DNA of 64,000 bases from Amycolatopsis acididurans (GTDB taxonomy: Bacteria; Actinomycetota; Actinomycetes; Mycobacteriales; Pseudonocardiaceae), in contig NZ_JAAXLS010000004.1 in the NCBI RefSeq assembly GCF_012328925.1, positions 62,001 through 126,000 of the forward strand, written 5' to 3'. The notes under the pieces are model-generated. The model made no database searches, was not told where the DNA came from, and saw nothing but the letters and a program-made list of their open reading frames with translations. Positions 8,871-16,804 of the stretch are shown here, one piece after another (position 1 is the stretch's first letter; each line of letters starts with the position of its first letter). Both the position numbers and the translations under genes were made by a program.

Positions 8871-9126
8871 GTGCCGAACACGCCCATCGCGAGATGTGTT
8901 CGACGACCCGGAACGCCGTCGCCGCTCGGCTGCGCGAGGAGTGCGGCCTGCCGCTGGGCAGTTTCGACGTCATGCGTGTCATCAGCAGGACCCCGGACTG
9001 CCGCGTGTACGACATCGGCGCCGAGCTCGGCGGCACGAGCCAGGCCGCCTGCGCGTGGCGGGGCTGGACCAGTTCGCGGCCACTTTCGCCACTCTCCGCG
9101 CCAACGCGGCGAAGAACCGAACCTGA
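8858..9126 (+). pseudogene. MarR-type regulator with internal deletion
   Basis: The 5' part reads like a MarR-family regulator (VAARLREECGLPLGSFDV, then MRVISRTPDCRVYDIGAEL, the entry to the wHTH). It stops matching after GGTSQAA. In another frame the segment ends LDQFAATFATLRANAAKNRT before TGA at 9126, which looks like a MarR C-terminal helix. The recognition helix, wing and most of the dimer helix are missing and the frames do not join. I read this as a relic with an internal, frame-breaking deletion. The original start may lie in what is now the DUF664 start region. Confidence 0.6.
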
Positions 9127-9135
9127 GGAGGCTCC

Positions 9136-9421
9136 ATGTCCACATCCGCCCGCGCCGCGCGTTTCGACCAGTACGGCGACCGCGACGTGCTCTACATCGC
9201 CGAAGTCCCGGTGCCCGAACCGGCGCCGGGTGAGGTCCTCGTCGCCGTCCGCGCGGCCGGCCCCGTCGCCGCGTTCATCGACTGTTCGGCCCGGAGTGCG
9301 TCCAGCTCGCCGCCGACCTGGGCGTCCCGGCGGACCGCATCGAGACGATCATCTCGTTCGAGAAGGCGGCCGAGGTCGGCGTGCGCCACACCCGCGGCAA
9401 GATCGTGCTTGTGCCCTGGCA
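9136..9421 (+). pseudogene. zinc-type alcohol dehydrogenase/quinone oxidoreductase with internal deletion
   Basis: ATG at 9136 opens a typical N terminus of this MDR family (AARFDQYGDRDVLYIAEVPV, then PEPAPGEVLVAVRAAG). After about 45 codons the match jumps, in another frame, to the family's C-terminal half (FGPECVQLAADLGVPADRI, ETIISFEKAAEVGVRHTRG, KIVLVP). GKIVLVP is the usual last strand, but the stop codon is gone and the frame runs into the 3' end of azoR. About 200 central residues, including the Rossmann fold, are missing. It follows the MarR relic by 9 bp, so the two were probably a regulator-enzyme pair. Confidence 0.7.
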
Positions 9422-10054
9422 TCACCGCATCGCGATGAGTTGTTCCCGCGCCGCGGCGAGCGATTTCAGTTTCATTTCCCGGAATTCGGCGAGTCCGGGA
9501 ATGTCGTCGGCCCGGGTCATCTCCGCGCACACGAATCGAAGATCGGTGACGCCGAGTTTGCCGAAATGCGCGCGCAGGTACGGTTCTTGGAAATCGCAGC
9601 CCGCGCGCGGCGTTCCGGGCCCATAAGCGCCACCGCGGGTAAGCACGGCGATGACCGTCGTATCGCGCAACACGCTCTGTCCGGCCGCATCGTCGTAGGC
9701 CGAAGGGAACGAGATCCGGTCGATCCACGCCTTGAGTGACGTGGGCACGCCGAAGTTGTACATCGGCACGCCGAGCAGCACGACGTCAGCCGCGCGCAAC
9801 TCGGCGATCAGCGGCTCGGTCAGCGCCCATTCACGTTCCTCGCCGGCGTCGGCGGGCAGCACGCCGGCACCTTCCCGTTCGACCCGGGTGCCGAGGGTGA
9901 CATACGCCGGCCCGATCAGCGGCACCGGATCGCGGGCCAGGTCCCGGTGGACGTACCGGCCAGGCCAGCGCTCCGCGTACAGCGCGGTGAGCTGCCTGCT
10001 CACCGAATTCTCGATCGGGCTGGCACTGGAGTCGACGTGCAGCAAAGATGTCAC
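9422..10054 (-). CDS. azoR: FMN-dependent NADH:azo/quinone reductase
   Basis: Flavodoxin-fold NAD(P)H:quinone / azo reductase, 210 residues, of the AzoR family. It begins with the phosphate-binding entry LLHVDSSASP, has the flavin-binding PMYNFGVPTSLKAWID block and the TRGGAYGPGT loop, and ends AREQLIAMR. It detoxifies quinones and electrophiles with two-electron transfer from NADH. It is divergent from the sigma-factor gene (76 bp apart) and abuts the decayed oxidoreductase at its 3' end. Secure at family level. Confidence 0.93.
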   Translation of the reverse strand: MTSLLHVDSSASPIENSVSRQLTALYAERWPGRYVHRDLARDPVPLIGPAYVTLGTRVEREGAGVLPADAGEEREWALTEPLIAELRAADVVLLGVPMYNFGVPTSLKAWIDRISFPSAYDDAAGQSVLRDTTVIAVLTRGGAYGPGTPRAGCDFQEPYLRAHFGKLGVTDLRFVCAEMTRADDIPGLAEFREMKLKSLAAAREQLIAMR

Positions 10055-10065
10055 GGTGGTGCTCC

Positions 10066-10092
10066 TGTCACTTTGTTCGCGCGGGTTCCGTC
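10066..10092 (+). promoter_or_regulatory. ECF41-type promoter for the SigJ-like gene
   Basis: TGTCACT at 10066 and CGTC at 10089 with a 16-nt spacer match the ECF41-group promoter pattern (TGTCACA-N16-CGTC as I recall it) with one mismatch. It ends 38 bp before the GTG start of the SigJ-like gene, so autoregulation is likely. Confidence 0.6.
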
Positions 10093-10130
10093 AAATGGGG
10101 TGACGAAGTCCCTGACGGAAAGGTGACCGG

Positions 10131-11000
10131 GTGTCAGACCTCGCCGAACGTTTCGAAGTGCAGCGCCCGCACCTGCGCCGCGTCGCCTACCGGATGCTCG
10201 GTTCGCTGAGCGAGGCCGACGACGCCGTGCAGGAGGCGTGGTTCCGGCTCAGCCGAACTGGCGACGTGGAGAACCTGCCCGGCTGGCTGACCACGGTCGT
10301 TTCGCGGATCTGCCTGGACATGCTGCGGTCCCGCAAGGCGCGGCGCGAGGAGATCGTGGACAGCGTTCCGGACCGCGCGACCGACGGTGACGGACCCGAG
10401 GACGAGGCGTTGCTGGTCGAGTCCGTGGGCCGGGCGCTGCTCGTGGTGCTGGACCTGCTCTCACCCGCCGAACGTGTCGCCCTCGTCCTGCACGACACGT
10501 TCGCCGTGCCGTTCGACCAGATCGCGGTCGTTCTGGAGCGCACCCCGGCCGCGGCCAAGAAGCTCGCGAGCCGCGCGCGTCAGCGCGTGCGCGGCACACC
10601 CGCCGTGCCCGAGCCGGAACTGGCGCGGCAGCGGCACATCGTGGACGCGTTCCTCGCCGCCGCGCGCGAAGGCGATTTCGCCGCCCTGCTGGAGGTGCTG
10701 GCACCGGACGTCGTGCGCACCGCCGACGCCGCCGCATTGCGGCCCGGGATGGCGGCGCGTGCGCAGGGCGCCGAGGCCGTCGCGGAGCAGACCGTCGGCT
10801 TCGCGCGGCGTTCGCGGTACGCGGAGGTGGCGCTGGTCGACGGCGCGGTGGGCGTGATCGTCGCCCCGCGCGGGCGGTTGCTGTTCGTGTTGACGGTGAC
10901 GGTCGCCGACGACAGGATCGCGAGCTACGACGTGGTCGCCGACCCGGCCCGGCTCGCGGGCCTGGACCTGGCGGTCCTGGGTGAGGAAGCCCGGGCATGA
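10131..11000 (+). CDS. SigJ-like ECF sigma factor with C-terminal SnoaL-like domain
   Basis: A 289-residue sigma factor. Region 2 (about 5-75) has HLRRVAYRMLGSLSEADDAV then QEAWFRLSR, and region 4 (about 110-160) has LSPAERVALVLHDTFAVPFD, QIAVVLERTPAAAKKLASRA. A C-terminal SnoaL/NTF2-like domain (about 170-285) is the mark of the SigJ/ECF41-ECF56 type, which lacks a classical anti-sigma factor and is controlled through that domain. GTG start. An ECF41-type promoter lies upstream. The gene immediately downstream, overlapping by 4 bp, is a decayed NmrA-like SDR; such enzymes are the usual partners and targets of these sigma factors. Confidence 0.9.
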   Translation: MSDLAERFEVQRPHLRRVAYRMLGSLSEADDAVQEAWFRLSRTGDVENLPGWLTTVVSRICLDMLRSRKARREEIVDSVPDRATDGDGPEDEALLVESVGRALLVVLDLLSPAERVALVLHDTFAVPFDQIAVVLERTPAAAKKLASRARQRVRGTPAVPEPELARQRHIVDAFLAAAREGDFAALLEVLAPDVVRTADAAALRPGMAARAQGAEAVAEQTVGFARRSRYAEVALVDGAVGVIVAPRGRLLFVLTVTVADDRIASYDVVADPARLAGLDLAVLGEEARA

Positions 11001-11250
11001 AGATCCACGTCAGCCGTGGCACCGGCAAACTGGGCAGGGTGGTCGCCGAACGTCTGCCGGCCGGCGGGCACGCCCGCCGGTCGCGTGCCGGACATGGTCG
11101 GGCCGGACGTACGCGACTCGGACGAACTCACCCTTACCTATCTGCGCGCCGCCGGACGCCGTCGCCCGGTGATCGCCCTGCGTGTGCCTGACTCCCGAGC
11201 ACGCGACGGGCAAGGTCACCTTCGGGCAGTTTCTCGCGGAGCGCTTCTAG
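10997..11250 (+). pseudogene. NmrA-like NAD(P)-binding SDR with internal deletions
   Basis: ATG at 10997 overlaps the sigma-factor stop by 4 bp and starts a Rossmann entry, IHVSRGTGKLGRVVAERLP (normally VTGGTGxLG). The match then jumps in another frame to a C-terminal part (VPDMVGPDVRDSDELTLTYL, RAAGRRRPVIALRVP) and again to LTPEHATGKVTFGQFLAERF with TAG at 11250. These are the first 25 and last 60 or so residues of a roughly 250-residue NmrA-type protein. At least two deletions and frameshifts separate the pieces, so no functional enzyme is made. The tail overlaps the opposing peptidase stop. Confidence 0.7.
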
Positions 11251-13247
11251 AGCTGCTCCCACAGGAACTCGAACAACAGCGCCCATTTCTGCGCCAGCTG
11301 CTCGTTGTCCGCGGCGGCGCCGTGCCCGCCTTCGATGTTCTCGTGGTAGCGCACGCCGTAGCCCTGCTCGCGCATCTTCGCCACCATCTTGCGCGCGTGC
11401 GCGGGGTGCACCCGGTCGTCCCTTGTGGACGTCATGAACAGGGTCGGCGGGTAATCGCGTCCACTGTGGACATTTTGGTAGGGCGAGTACTGGCTGATGT
11501 AGGCCCATTCGTTCGCGTCGTCCGGGTCGCCGTACTCCGCCATCCAGGACGCGCCCGCGAGCAGCAGGTGGTAGCGGCGCATGTCCAGCAACGGAACCTG
11601 GCAGACGATGGCGCCGAACAGCTCCGGATACCGCGTCAGCATCACGCCCATCAGCAGCCCACCGTTGCTGCCACCCTGGATGCCGAGCCGCTCGGGTGTG
11701 GTGATCCCGCGCTCGACCAGATCCTGGGCCACGGCGGCGAAATCCTCGTAGACGAGGTACCGGTTCTCCTTGATCGCCTGCGTGTGCCAGGACGGCCCGT
11801 ACTCGCCGCCGCCACGGATGTTCGCGACCACGTACGTTCCGCCGCGGGCGAGCCAGCCGCGCCCGATCACGCCGCTGTACCCGGGCAGCCGCGAAACCTC
11901 GAAACCGCCGTACCCGGTCAGCAGCGTCGGCCCGACCGCCGCGTTCGGCCGCACCACGAAGTACGGGATCTTGGTGCCGTCACGCGAGGTCGCGAAGTAC
12001 TGGTCCACGGCCGTGCCGTCGCTGTCGAAGCGCGCCGGCGACTGCTTGAGCAGCTCCAGTTCGCCGCCGACATGGCCGTAGCTCAGCGTGGGTGGCTCGG
12101 TGAAACCGCTGGTGCTCAGCAGATATTCCTCGCTGTCGTCGGGGTCGGTGTCGAGGATCTCGGCCGTGCCCAGTTCCAGGCCGGTCGTCAGCGGTGCGCG
12201 CCGCCAGCCCTCGTTCGGCGTCAGCACGTGCAGTTCGGTGCGCACGTCGGACAGCGTCGTGAGGATCAGGTGGTCGCGGGTCCAGTCGTAGGCTTCCAGC
12301 GACGTGTGTGCGTCGGGCTCGAACAGCGTGGTCAGTTCGCGTGAGCCGTCGAGGTAGTCGTCGAACCGGGCGGCGAGCAGCGTGCCGGCCGCGTAGTCCC
12401 GGCCGTTGACCGTCCAGGACGAGCGGATCCGGATCAGCAGCCATTCCCGGTGCACGGTGGTCTGCGCGTCCTCGGGCACGTCGATGCGGATCAGCCGCTC
12501 GGGCGTGCGGAGGTACTTTTCCGACCGGTAGAAGTCGAGCGACCGGCCGACGAAGTCGCGTTCGAAACCGGGTGTGGAGAGGTGGTAGGCGAACGCGGAC
12601 ACGTCGTCCGGCTTGGCCTCGTAGACCGTTGTCGCCTCGGCCAGTGGCGTGCCCCGTCGCCATTCCTTGATCACGCGCGGATAGCCGGACGCAGTCAGCG
12701 AGCCCGCACCGAAATCGGTGCCGACGTAGATCAGGTCCTCGTCGATCCAGCCGACGCGGCTTTTGGCTTCGGGCAACTGGAAACCGTCGGCCACGAACGC
12801 GCGCTGCTCCAGATCGAACTCGCGCACCACGGTCGCGTCGGCACCGCCGCGGGAGAGTTCGACCAGGCCGCGCCGGTAGTCGGGCCGCAGCACCGTCGCA
12901 CCCTGCCACACCCAGTTCTCGCCCTCCGCCTCGGCGAGCGCGTCGACGTCGAGCAGGACCTCCCACTCCGGGTGCTCGCCGCGGTAGCTGTCCAACGTGG
13001 TCCGGCGCCACAATCCGCGCGGATGCGTGGCGTCCTGCCAGAAGTTGTAGAAGTAGTCACCGCGCCTGCGGATGTAGGGAATCCGGTCGTCGGCGTCGAG
13101 CACCTCGCGGATTTCCGCGCGCAGCGTCTCGAACCGCTCGCCGCCGGTGAGCTCGTCCAGGGTTTCGGCGTTGCGCGTGCGGACCCAGTCCAGCGCCTGC
13201 TCGCCGGTGACGTCCTCAAGCCACAGGAACGGATCTTCGTCAGCCAT
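11247..13247 (-). CDS. prolyl oligopeptidase family serine peptidase (S9A)
   Basis: A 666-residue cytoplasmic peptidase of family S9A, which cleaves short peptides after proline. The N-terminal segment (DPFLWLEDVTGEQALDWVR) and a beta-propeller (about 70-400) gate the C-terminal alpha/beta-hydrolase domain. The catalytic Ser is in GIQGGSNGGLLMG, the Asp in TSTRDDRVHP and the His in IEGGHGAAADN. No signal peptide is visible. ATG start. Both ends meet other genes closely: the 3' end overlaps the SDR relic by 4 bp and the next gene upstream is 30 bp away on the same strand. Confidence 0.93.
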   Translation of the reverse strand: MADEDPFLWLEDVTGEQALDWVRTRNAETLDELTGGERFETLRAEIREVLDADDRIPYIRRRGDYFYNFWQDATHPRGLWRRTTLDSYRGEHPEWEVLLDVDALAEAEGENWVWQGATVLRPDYRRGLVELSRGGADATVVREFDLEQRAFVADGFQLPEAKSRVGWIDEDLIYVGTDFGAGSLTASGYPRVIKEWRRGTPLAEATTVYEAKPDDVSAFAYHLSTPGFERDFVGRSLDFYRSEKYLRTPERLIRIDVPEDAQTTVHREWLLIRIRSSWTVNGRDYAAGTLLAARFDDYLDGSRELTTLFEPDAHTSLEAYDWTRDHLILTTLSDVRTELHVLTPNEGWRRAPLTTGLELGTAEILDTDPDDSEEYLLSTSGFTEPPTLSYGHVGGELELLKQSPARFDSDGTAVDQYFATSRDGTKIPYFVVRPNAAVGPTLLTGYGGFEVSRLPGYSGVIGRGWLARGGTYVVANIRGGGEYGPSWHTQAIKENRYLVYEDFAAVAQDLVERGITTPERLGIQGGSNGGLLMGVMLTRYPELFGAIVCQVPLLDMRRYHLLLAGASWMAEYGDPDDANEWAYISQYSPYQNVHSGRDYPPTLFMTSTRDDRVHPAHARKMVAKMREQGYGVRYHENIEGGHGAAADNEQLAQKWALLFEFLWEQL

Positions 13248-13277
13248 GCGTACCAGTCTGCCAGCCGGTATCGCTTT

Positions 13278-13850
13278 TCACTGCCAGTTCGGATCACGCC
13301 CGGTCAGCGCGAGAAACCGGTGAAGCTCGGACTCGTCCGCGGCCACTTTCACGACGGGTGCGAAGGTGCCGCGTTCCCGGCGGAAATCGGGATCCGCGGG
13401 CATGAACTGGGCGAACGCGAGCGCGTCGTGTACCGCGTCGGGGTCCGGTTCGTAGGGCAGGCCGAGGCTGCGGGCGATATCCCATCCGTGCGCGACGGAG
13501 TCGACCAGATGCATGGCCACCGCGACGCGGCCGGGGAACGTGCCGAACTCGCGCACGGTGACCTTCCGCTCGAGCAGGGCGTCGTCGTCGAACGCGGCGA
13601 GCACGGCGGCGACCGAATCGGCGTAGTCCCGGTACGGGTTGTCGCTCAAGGTGCCGCTGTTCCAGTCCGGCGCGTGCCCGTGGCGGAGCGCTGTCCCGAA
13701 CGCGCGGTTCTCGCTGACCTGATGGCGCAGCAGGTCCCCGAGGTCCCAGCCGTCACACGGTGTCCGCCGGGCCAGGTCGGTGGTGCGGATGGGGCTGACC
13801 AGCTTGTCGAGCGTGCCGAGCGCGCGCCGGTCGAGTTCGCGAATGTCCAC
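13278..13850 (-). CDS. TIGR03086-type DinB/mycothiol-like metal-binding protein
   Basis: About 190 residues, of the DinB-like / maleylpyruvate-isomerase N-domain type (TIGR03086 kind). It starts VDIRELDRRALGTLDKLVS, then has TPCDGWDLGDLLRHQVSENR with the first His, and VAMHLVDSVAHGWDIARSLG with the second His pair of the metal site. These proteins probably act in mycothiol-dependent reactions; no substrate can be named. I use the GTG at 13850 because homologues begin at the ELDRRAL helix. The frame is open back to 13919, which would leave only 14 bp to the divergent MocR gene. Confidence 0.82.
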   Translation of the reverse strand: MDIRELDRRALGTLDKLVSPIRTTDLARRTPCDGWDLGDLLRHQVSENRAFGTALRHGHAPDWNSGTLSDNPYRDYADSVAAVLAAFDDDALLERKVTVREFGTFPGRVAVAMHLVDSVAHGWDIARSLGLPYEPDPDAVHDALAFAQFMPADPDFRRERGTFAPVVKVAADESELHRFLALTGRDPNWQ

Positions 13851-13933
13851 GCCTGCCGACGTTACGAGCCGGAGGTGAGCGGTCGTAGAGCCAAAACGCC
13901 GGGAATGTCGGTGGGCCAATTTAGGCTCGGACC

Positions 13934-15337
13934 GTGGACATCCACATCACGATCGACGGTGGGCGCGGGCTGCGGGAGGAGATCTACCGGCAGCTGCGCG
14001 CGGCGATCCTCGATGGGCGGCTGCGTGCGGGGGAGGCGTTGCCGCCGACGCGTGAACTGGCGCGGCGGCTGGCGGTGTCGAGGAACACCGTCAGCGGTGC
14101 CTACGACCGGCTGGCGGGGGAGGGTTTTCTCGCTGCCAGAGCCGGTGCGGGCACGTTCGTACGGGCGGGTGCGGGGCGTGCCGAGCCACCGGTCCGGGAG
14201 ACCTCGGCCCTGCGGCCTGCGCAGGCGTGGGCCGGGGTGCCGGAGCCTCCGACGCGGTTCGCGGCCGCGCCGGAATACGACTTCCGCGCCGGTGCGCCCG
14301 ACGTCGGCCTGTTCCCGTTCGACACCTGGCGCCGGCTGATCGCGGAACAGTTGCGGGGCTCGCGGCCGCAGGTGCTGACCTATGGCGATCCGCGCGGGCA
14401 CCAGGGCCTGCGCGAGGCGATCGCGCGGCATGTCGGGTTGTCGCGCGACGTGCGCGCCGACCCGGATGACGTCCTGGTGACCAACGGCTCGCAGCAGGCC
14501 GTCGATCTCGCCGCGCGGGTGCTGCTGCGGCCCGGTGACCGGGTCGCCGTCGAGAATCCCGGCTACCCGCCACCGCGCCAGCTGTTCTCGACGCTCGGTG
14601 CCCGGCTCGCGTGCGTGCCGGTCGACGAGGAAGGCCTGGTGGTCGACGAACTGCCGGATGACTGTCGCCTGGTGTATGTCACGCCGTCGCATCAGTTCCC
14701 GCTGGGTACCCCGATGTCGCTCGCCCGCCGGATGGCGCTCATCGAATGGGCGCAGCGGCACGACGCGGCCATACTCGAGGACGATTACGACACGGAATTC
14801 CGCTACACCGGTCGGCCGCTGGAACCGTTGCACAGTCTCGACACCGCGGGCCGGGTGCTCTACATCGGATCGTTCTCGAAGGTGCTGCTGCCCGCGTTGC
14901 GGCTCGGTTTTCTCGTCTCGCCACCGGGCTTGCGGGAGGCCGTGACGAAGGCGAAGTACCTCACCGACTGGCATTCGGCGAGCGTCGAGCAGGCGGCGGT
15001 CGCGCAGTTCATGGACGAAGGCGGGTTCGCGCGGCACGTGCGCCGGATGCGCCGCGAGTACCAGGCGCGGCAGCAGCTGGTCAGCAGCATCGTGGCCCGT
15101 GACTTCGCCGATGTGCTGACGCTGATTCCCGCCGCGGCCGGTCTGCACGTGAGTGCCTACAGTTCGGTGCCGACGCGTCCGGTGGCGCGCGCCGCGCGGA
15201 ATGCGGGCATGTGGCTGTACACGCTGGGTGATTTCACCGAGCCGAGGGACGCGGTGCAGGGCTTGGTTTTCGGCTTCGGCGCGGTGCCGCGGGCCGCGAT
15301 CGAGCCAGGTCTGCACCGTTTGCGTGACTTTCTGTGA
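13934..15337 (+). CDS. MocR/PdxR-type regulator (GntR HTH plus aminotransferase domain)
   Basis: A 467-residue transcription factor. The N-terminal GntR winged helix (about 12-80) reads LREEIYRQLRAAILDGRLRA, LPPTRELARRLAVSRNTVSG. The rest is a class-I aminotransferase-like PLP domain (about 115-465) with the PLP lysine expected in YIGSFSKVLLPALRLG and the Asp/Tyr site in ILEDDYDTEFRY. MocR proteins sense PLP or PLP-amino acid adducts; many control pyridoxine, GABA or taurine genes. No such target is adjacent, so the regulon is unknown. GTG start. Confidence 0.9.
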   Translation: MDIHITIDGGRGLREEIYRQLRAAILDGRLRAGEALPPTRELARRLAVSRNTVSGAYDRLAGEGFLAARAGAGTFVRAGAGRAEPPVRETSALRPAQAWAGVPEPPTRFAAAPEYDFRAGAPDVGLFPFDTWRRLIAEQLRGSRPQVLTYGDPRGHQGLREAIARHVGLSRDVRADPDDVLVTNGSQQAVDLAARVLLRPGDRVAVENPGYPPPRQLFSTLGARLACVPVDEEGLVVDELPDDCRLVYVTPSHQFPLGTPMSLARRMALIEWAQRHDAAILEDDYDTEFRYTGRPLEPLHSLDTAGRVLYIGSFSKVLLPALRLGFLVSPPGLREAVTKAKYLTDWHSASVEQAAVAQFMDEGGFARHVRRMRREYQARQQLVSSIVARDFADVLTLIPAAAGLHVSAYSSVPTRPVARAARNAGMWLYTLGDFTEPRDAVQGLVFGFGAVPRAAIEPGLHRLRDFL

Positions 15338-15433
15338 AACACGATGTCACCCCTTCGCCCGGTTCGCGACTTTCGCAGGCCGTCGCGGAGCCCTAACCTG
15401 GTGTGAACCAGATCACTACCCGGGAGGCGCCGG

Positions 15434-15862
15434 ATGCGGATCGCGGACGTGTTGCGGAACAAGGGCACGGCGGTGGCCACACTCACGCCGTCGGCCACTG
15501 TCAAGGAGCTGCTCGCGGGGCTCGCGGAGCACAATATCGGTGCGATGGTCGTGCTGGGTTCCGATGGGGTCGCGGGCATCGTGTCGGAGCGTGACGTGGT
15601 GCGCAGACTGCACGAACGGGGAGCCGACCTGCTGTCACGCCCGGTCGCGGACATCATGACGACGATCGTCGCCACCTGCACCCCCCAGGATTCGGTGGAC
15701 GATTTGAGTGTCCTGATGACGCAGCGTCGAGTCCGCCATGTCCCCGTGATCGACCAGGGGCGGCTGGCGGGCATCGTCAGCATCGGCGACGTGGTCAAGA
15801 CACGGATGGAGGAGCTCGAGGCCCACCAGGAGCAACTGCAGGCCTACATCGCCCACGGGTAG
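15434..15862 (+). CDS. tandem CBS-domain protein
   Basis: A 142-residue stand-alone CBS-pair protein. CBS1 (about 8-60) has GAMVVLGSDGVAGIVSERDV and CBS2 (about 74-125) has RVRHVPVIDQGRLAGIVSIG. The C-terminal helix ends EELEAHQEQLQAYIAHG. CBS pairs bind adenylates and act as energy-state sensors; in actinobacteria many are small stress or dormancy proteins. The last 14 codons with the stop and the following hairpin are repeated exactly once, directly downstream. A run GGGAGG upstream gives the ribosome site. Confidence 0.9.
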   Translation: MRIADVLRNKGTAVATLTPSATVKELLAGLAEHNIGAMVVLGSDGVAGIVSERDVVRRLHERGADLLSRPVADIMTTIVATCTPQDSVDDLSVLMTQRRVRHVPVIDQGRLAGIVSIGDVVKTRMEELEAHQEQLQAYIAHG

Positions 15863-15968
15863 CGGCTCTGGGCGCCGGCAACGCCCGGCTCGCGGCCCAC
15901 CAGGAGCAACTGCAGGCCTACATCGCCCACGGGTAGCGGCTCTGGGCGCCGGCAACGCCCGGCTCGCG
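15821..15968. repeat. perfect 74-bp tandem duplication at the end of the CBS gene
   Basis: Bases 15821-15894 recur without change at 15895-15968. Each unit holds the last codons of the CBS gene, its TAG and a small hairpin (GGGCG-ccggcaa-CGCCC). Because the stop codon lies inside the first unit the protein is not altered. The identity of the copies implies a recent slip or unequal exchange. Confidence 0.95.
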
Positions 15969-16804
15969 GCCGCCGCCTGGTGAGGTCCACTTCGGGCTCG
16001 CCCCGCGGCGGTGCTCGGTGCCTGCGCGGCTGGTTCGACCGGCTCAGGGCGGCCCGGTGCTTTCGCGACTCGGTTCGGCTCGGTTCACGGCGGCACCCGG
16101 TGTGTTCGCGACTCGGTTCGGCTCGGTTCACGGCGGCACCCGGTGTGTTCGCGACTCGGTTCGGCTCGGTTCACGGCGACACCCGATGTGTTCGCGGCTC
16201 GGGTTCGGCTCGATTCACGGCGGCCGGGTGCGTTCGCGGCTCGGTTCGGCTCGACCGGCTCAGGGCGGTATCCGGTACTTTCCGCGGCTCGGCTTTGCTT
16301 GCGGCGGTGCTCGCTAACTGGCGCCGCCCGACTTCGCCGCCCTGCCTCGTTCGCGGCGGCGTACGACATGTGGGGATGTCTCCCCCTGGCGAGGCCGCTT
16401 CGTGGCGGGATGCCTGGCCCTGGCGAGGACGGCGCCGCGGCGTGGCCGCGCTCGTTTCGTGGCAACGCCCCCTTCGCGGCCGCGCCAGCTCGCTGACGAC
16501 GCCGTACGGTCGGCGACCTTTACCGTCAGCGACACCCGGTCACAGACGGAGCGGTCGGCCACGGCGCGGCGTCAGCGCCGCCTGTTTTGTGGCGGCCTCC
16601 ACTGCCCGAAGACGCCTCCCGGTGGCGGCGTCGCTTACCTGGTGACCTTCACCCGTCGCGCGAGCATCGACATCGCGTCACGGCGGGCCGGGTCCCGGAC
16701 CCGTCTCGTAGTGTCCCCTGCCGGTCTCGACACAGACGACACCCGCACAGCGACCCCACCGGCCCCCGCCAGTCTCGCGTGCCGTCGTTGTCCCCTGGCT
16801 TCGG
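15863..16804. other. gene-poor stretch with tandem repeats
   Basis: About 940 bases without a believable gene. It holds the second 74-bp unit and then the 43-bp array described separately. From about 16270 to 16800 it is G/C-rich with Cys/Arg-rich frames in every direction and no ribosome sites. A short stem GACGCC/GGCGTC near 16609 could help end the DUF2293 transcript coming from the right. No RNA gene was recognised. Confidence 0.6.
16028..16268. repeat. 43-bp tandem repeat array
   Basis: Units starting CGGTTCGGCT at 16071, 16114, 16157 and, degenerate, about 16200 and 16242, repeat every 42-43 bp with contents GTTCACGGCGGCACCCGG then TGTGTTCGCG. The array is bracketed by a 17-bp direct repeat CGACCGGCTCAGGGCGG at 16036 and 16252, itself a variant unit. 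The period is not a multiple of three and indels occur, so it is not coding. Confidence 0.85.

Noticed and set aside
16028-16268. CRISPR array
   Set aside because: Repeat units follow one another directly with a 43-bp step and similar content throughout; there are no unique spacers and no cas genes.
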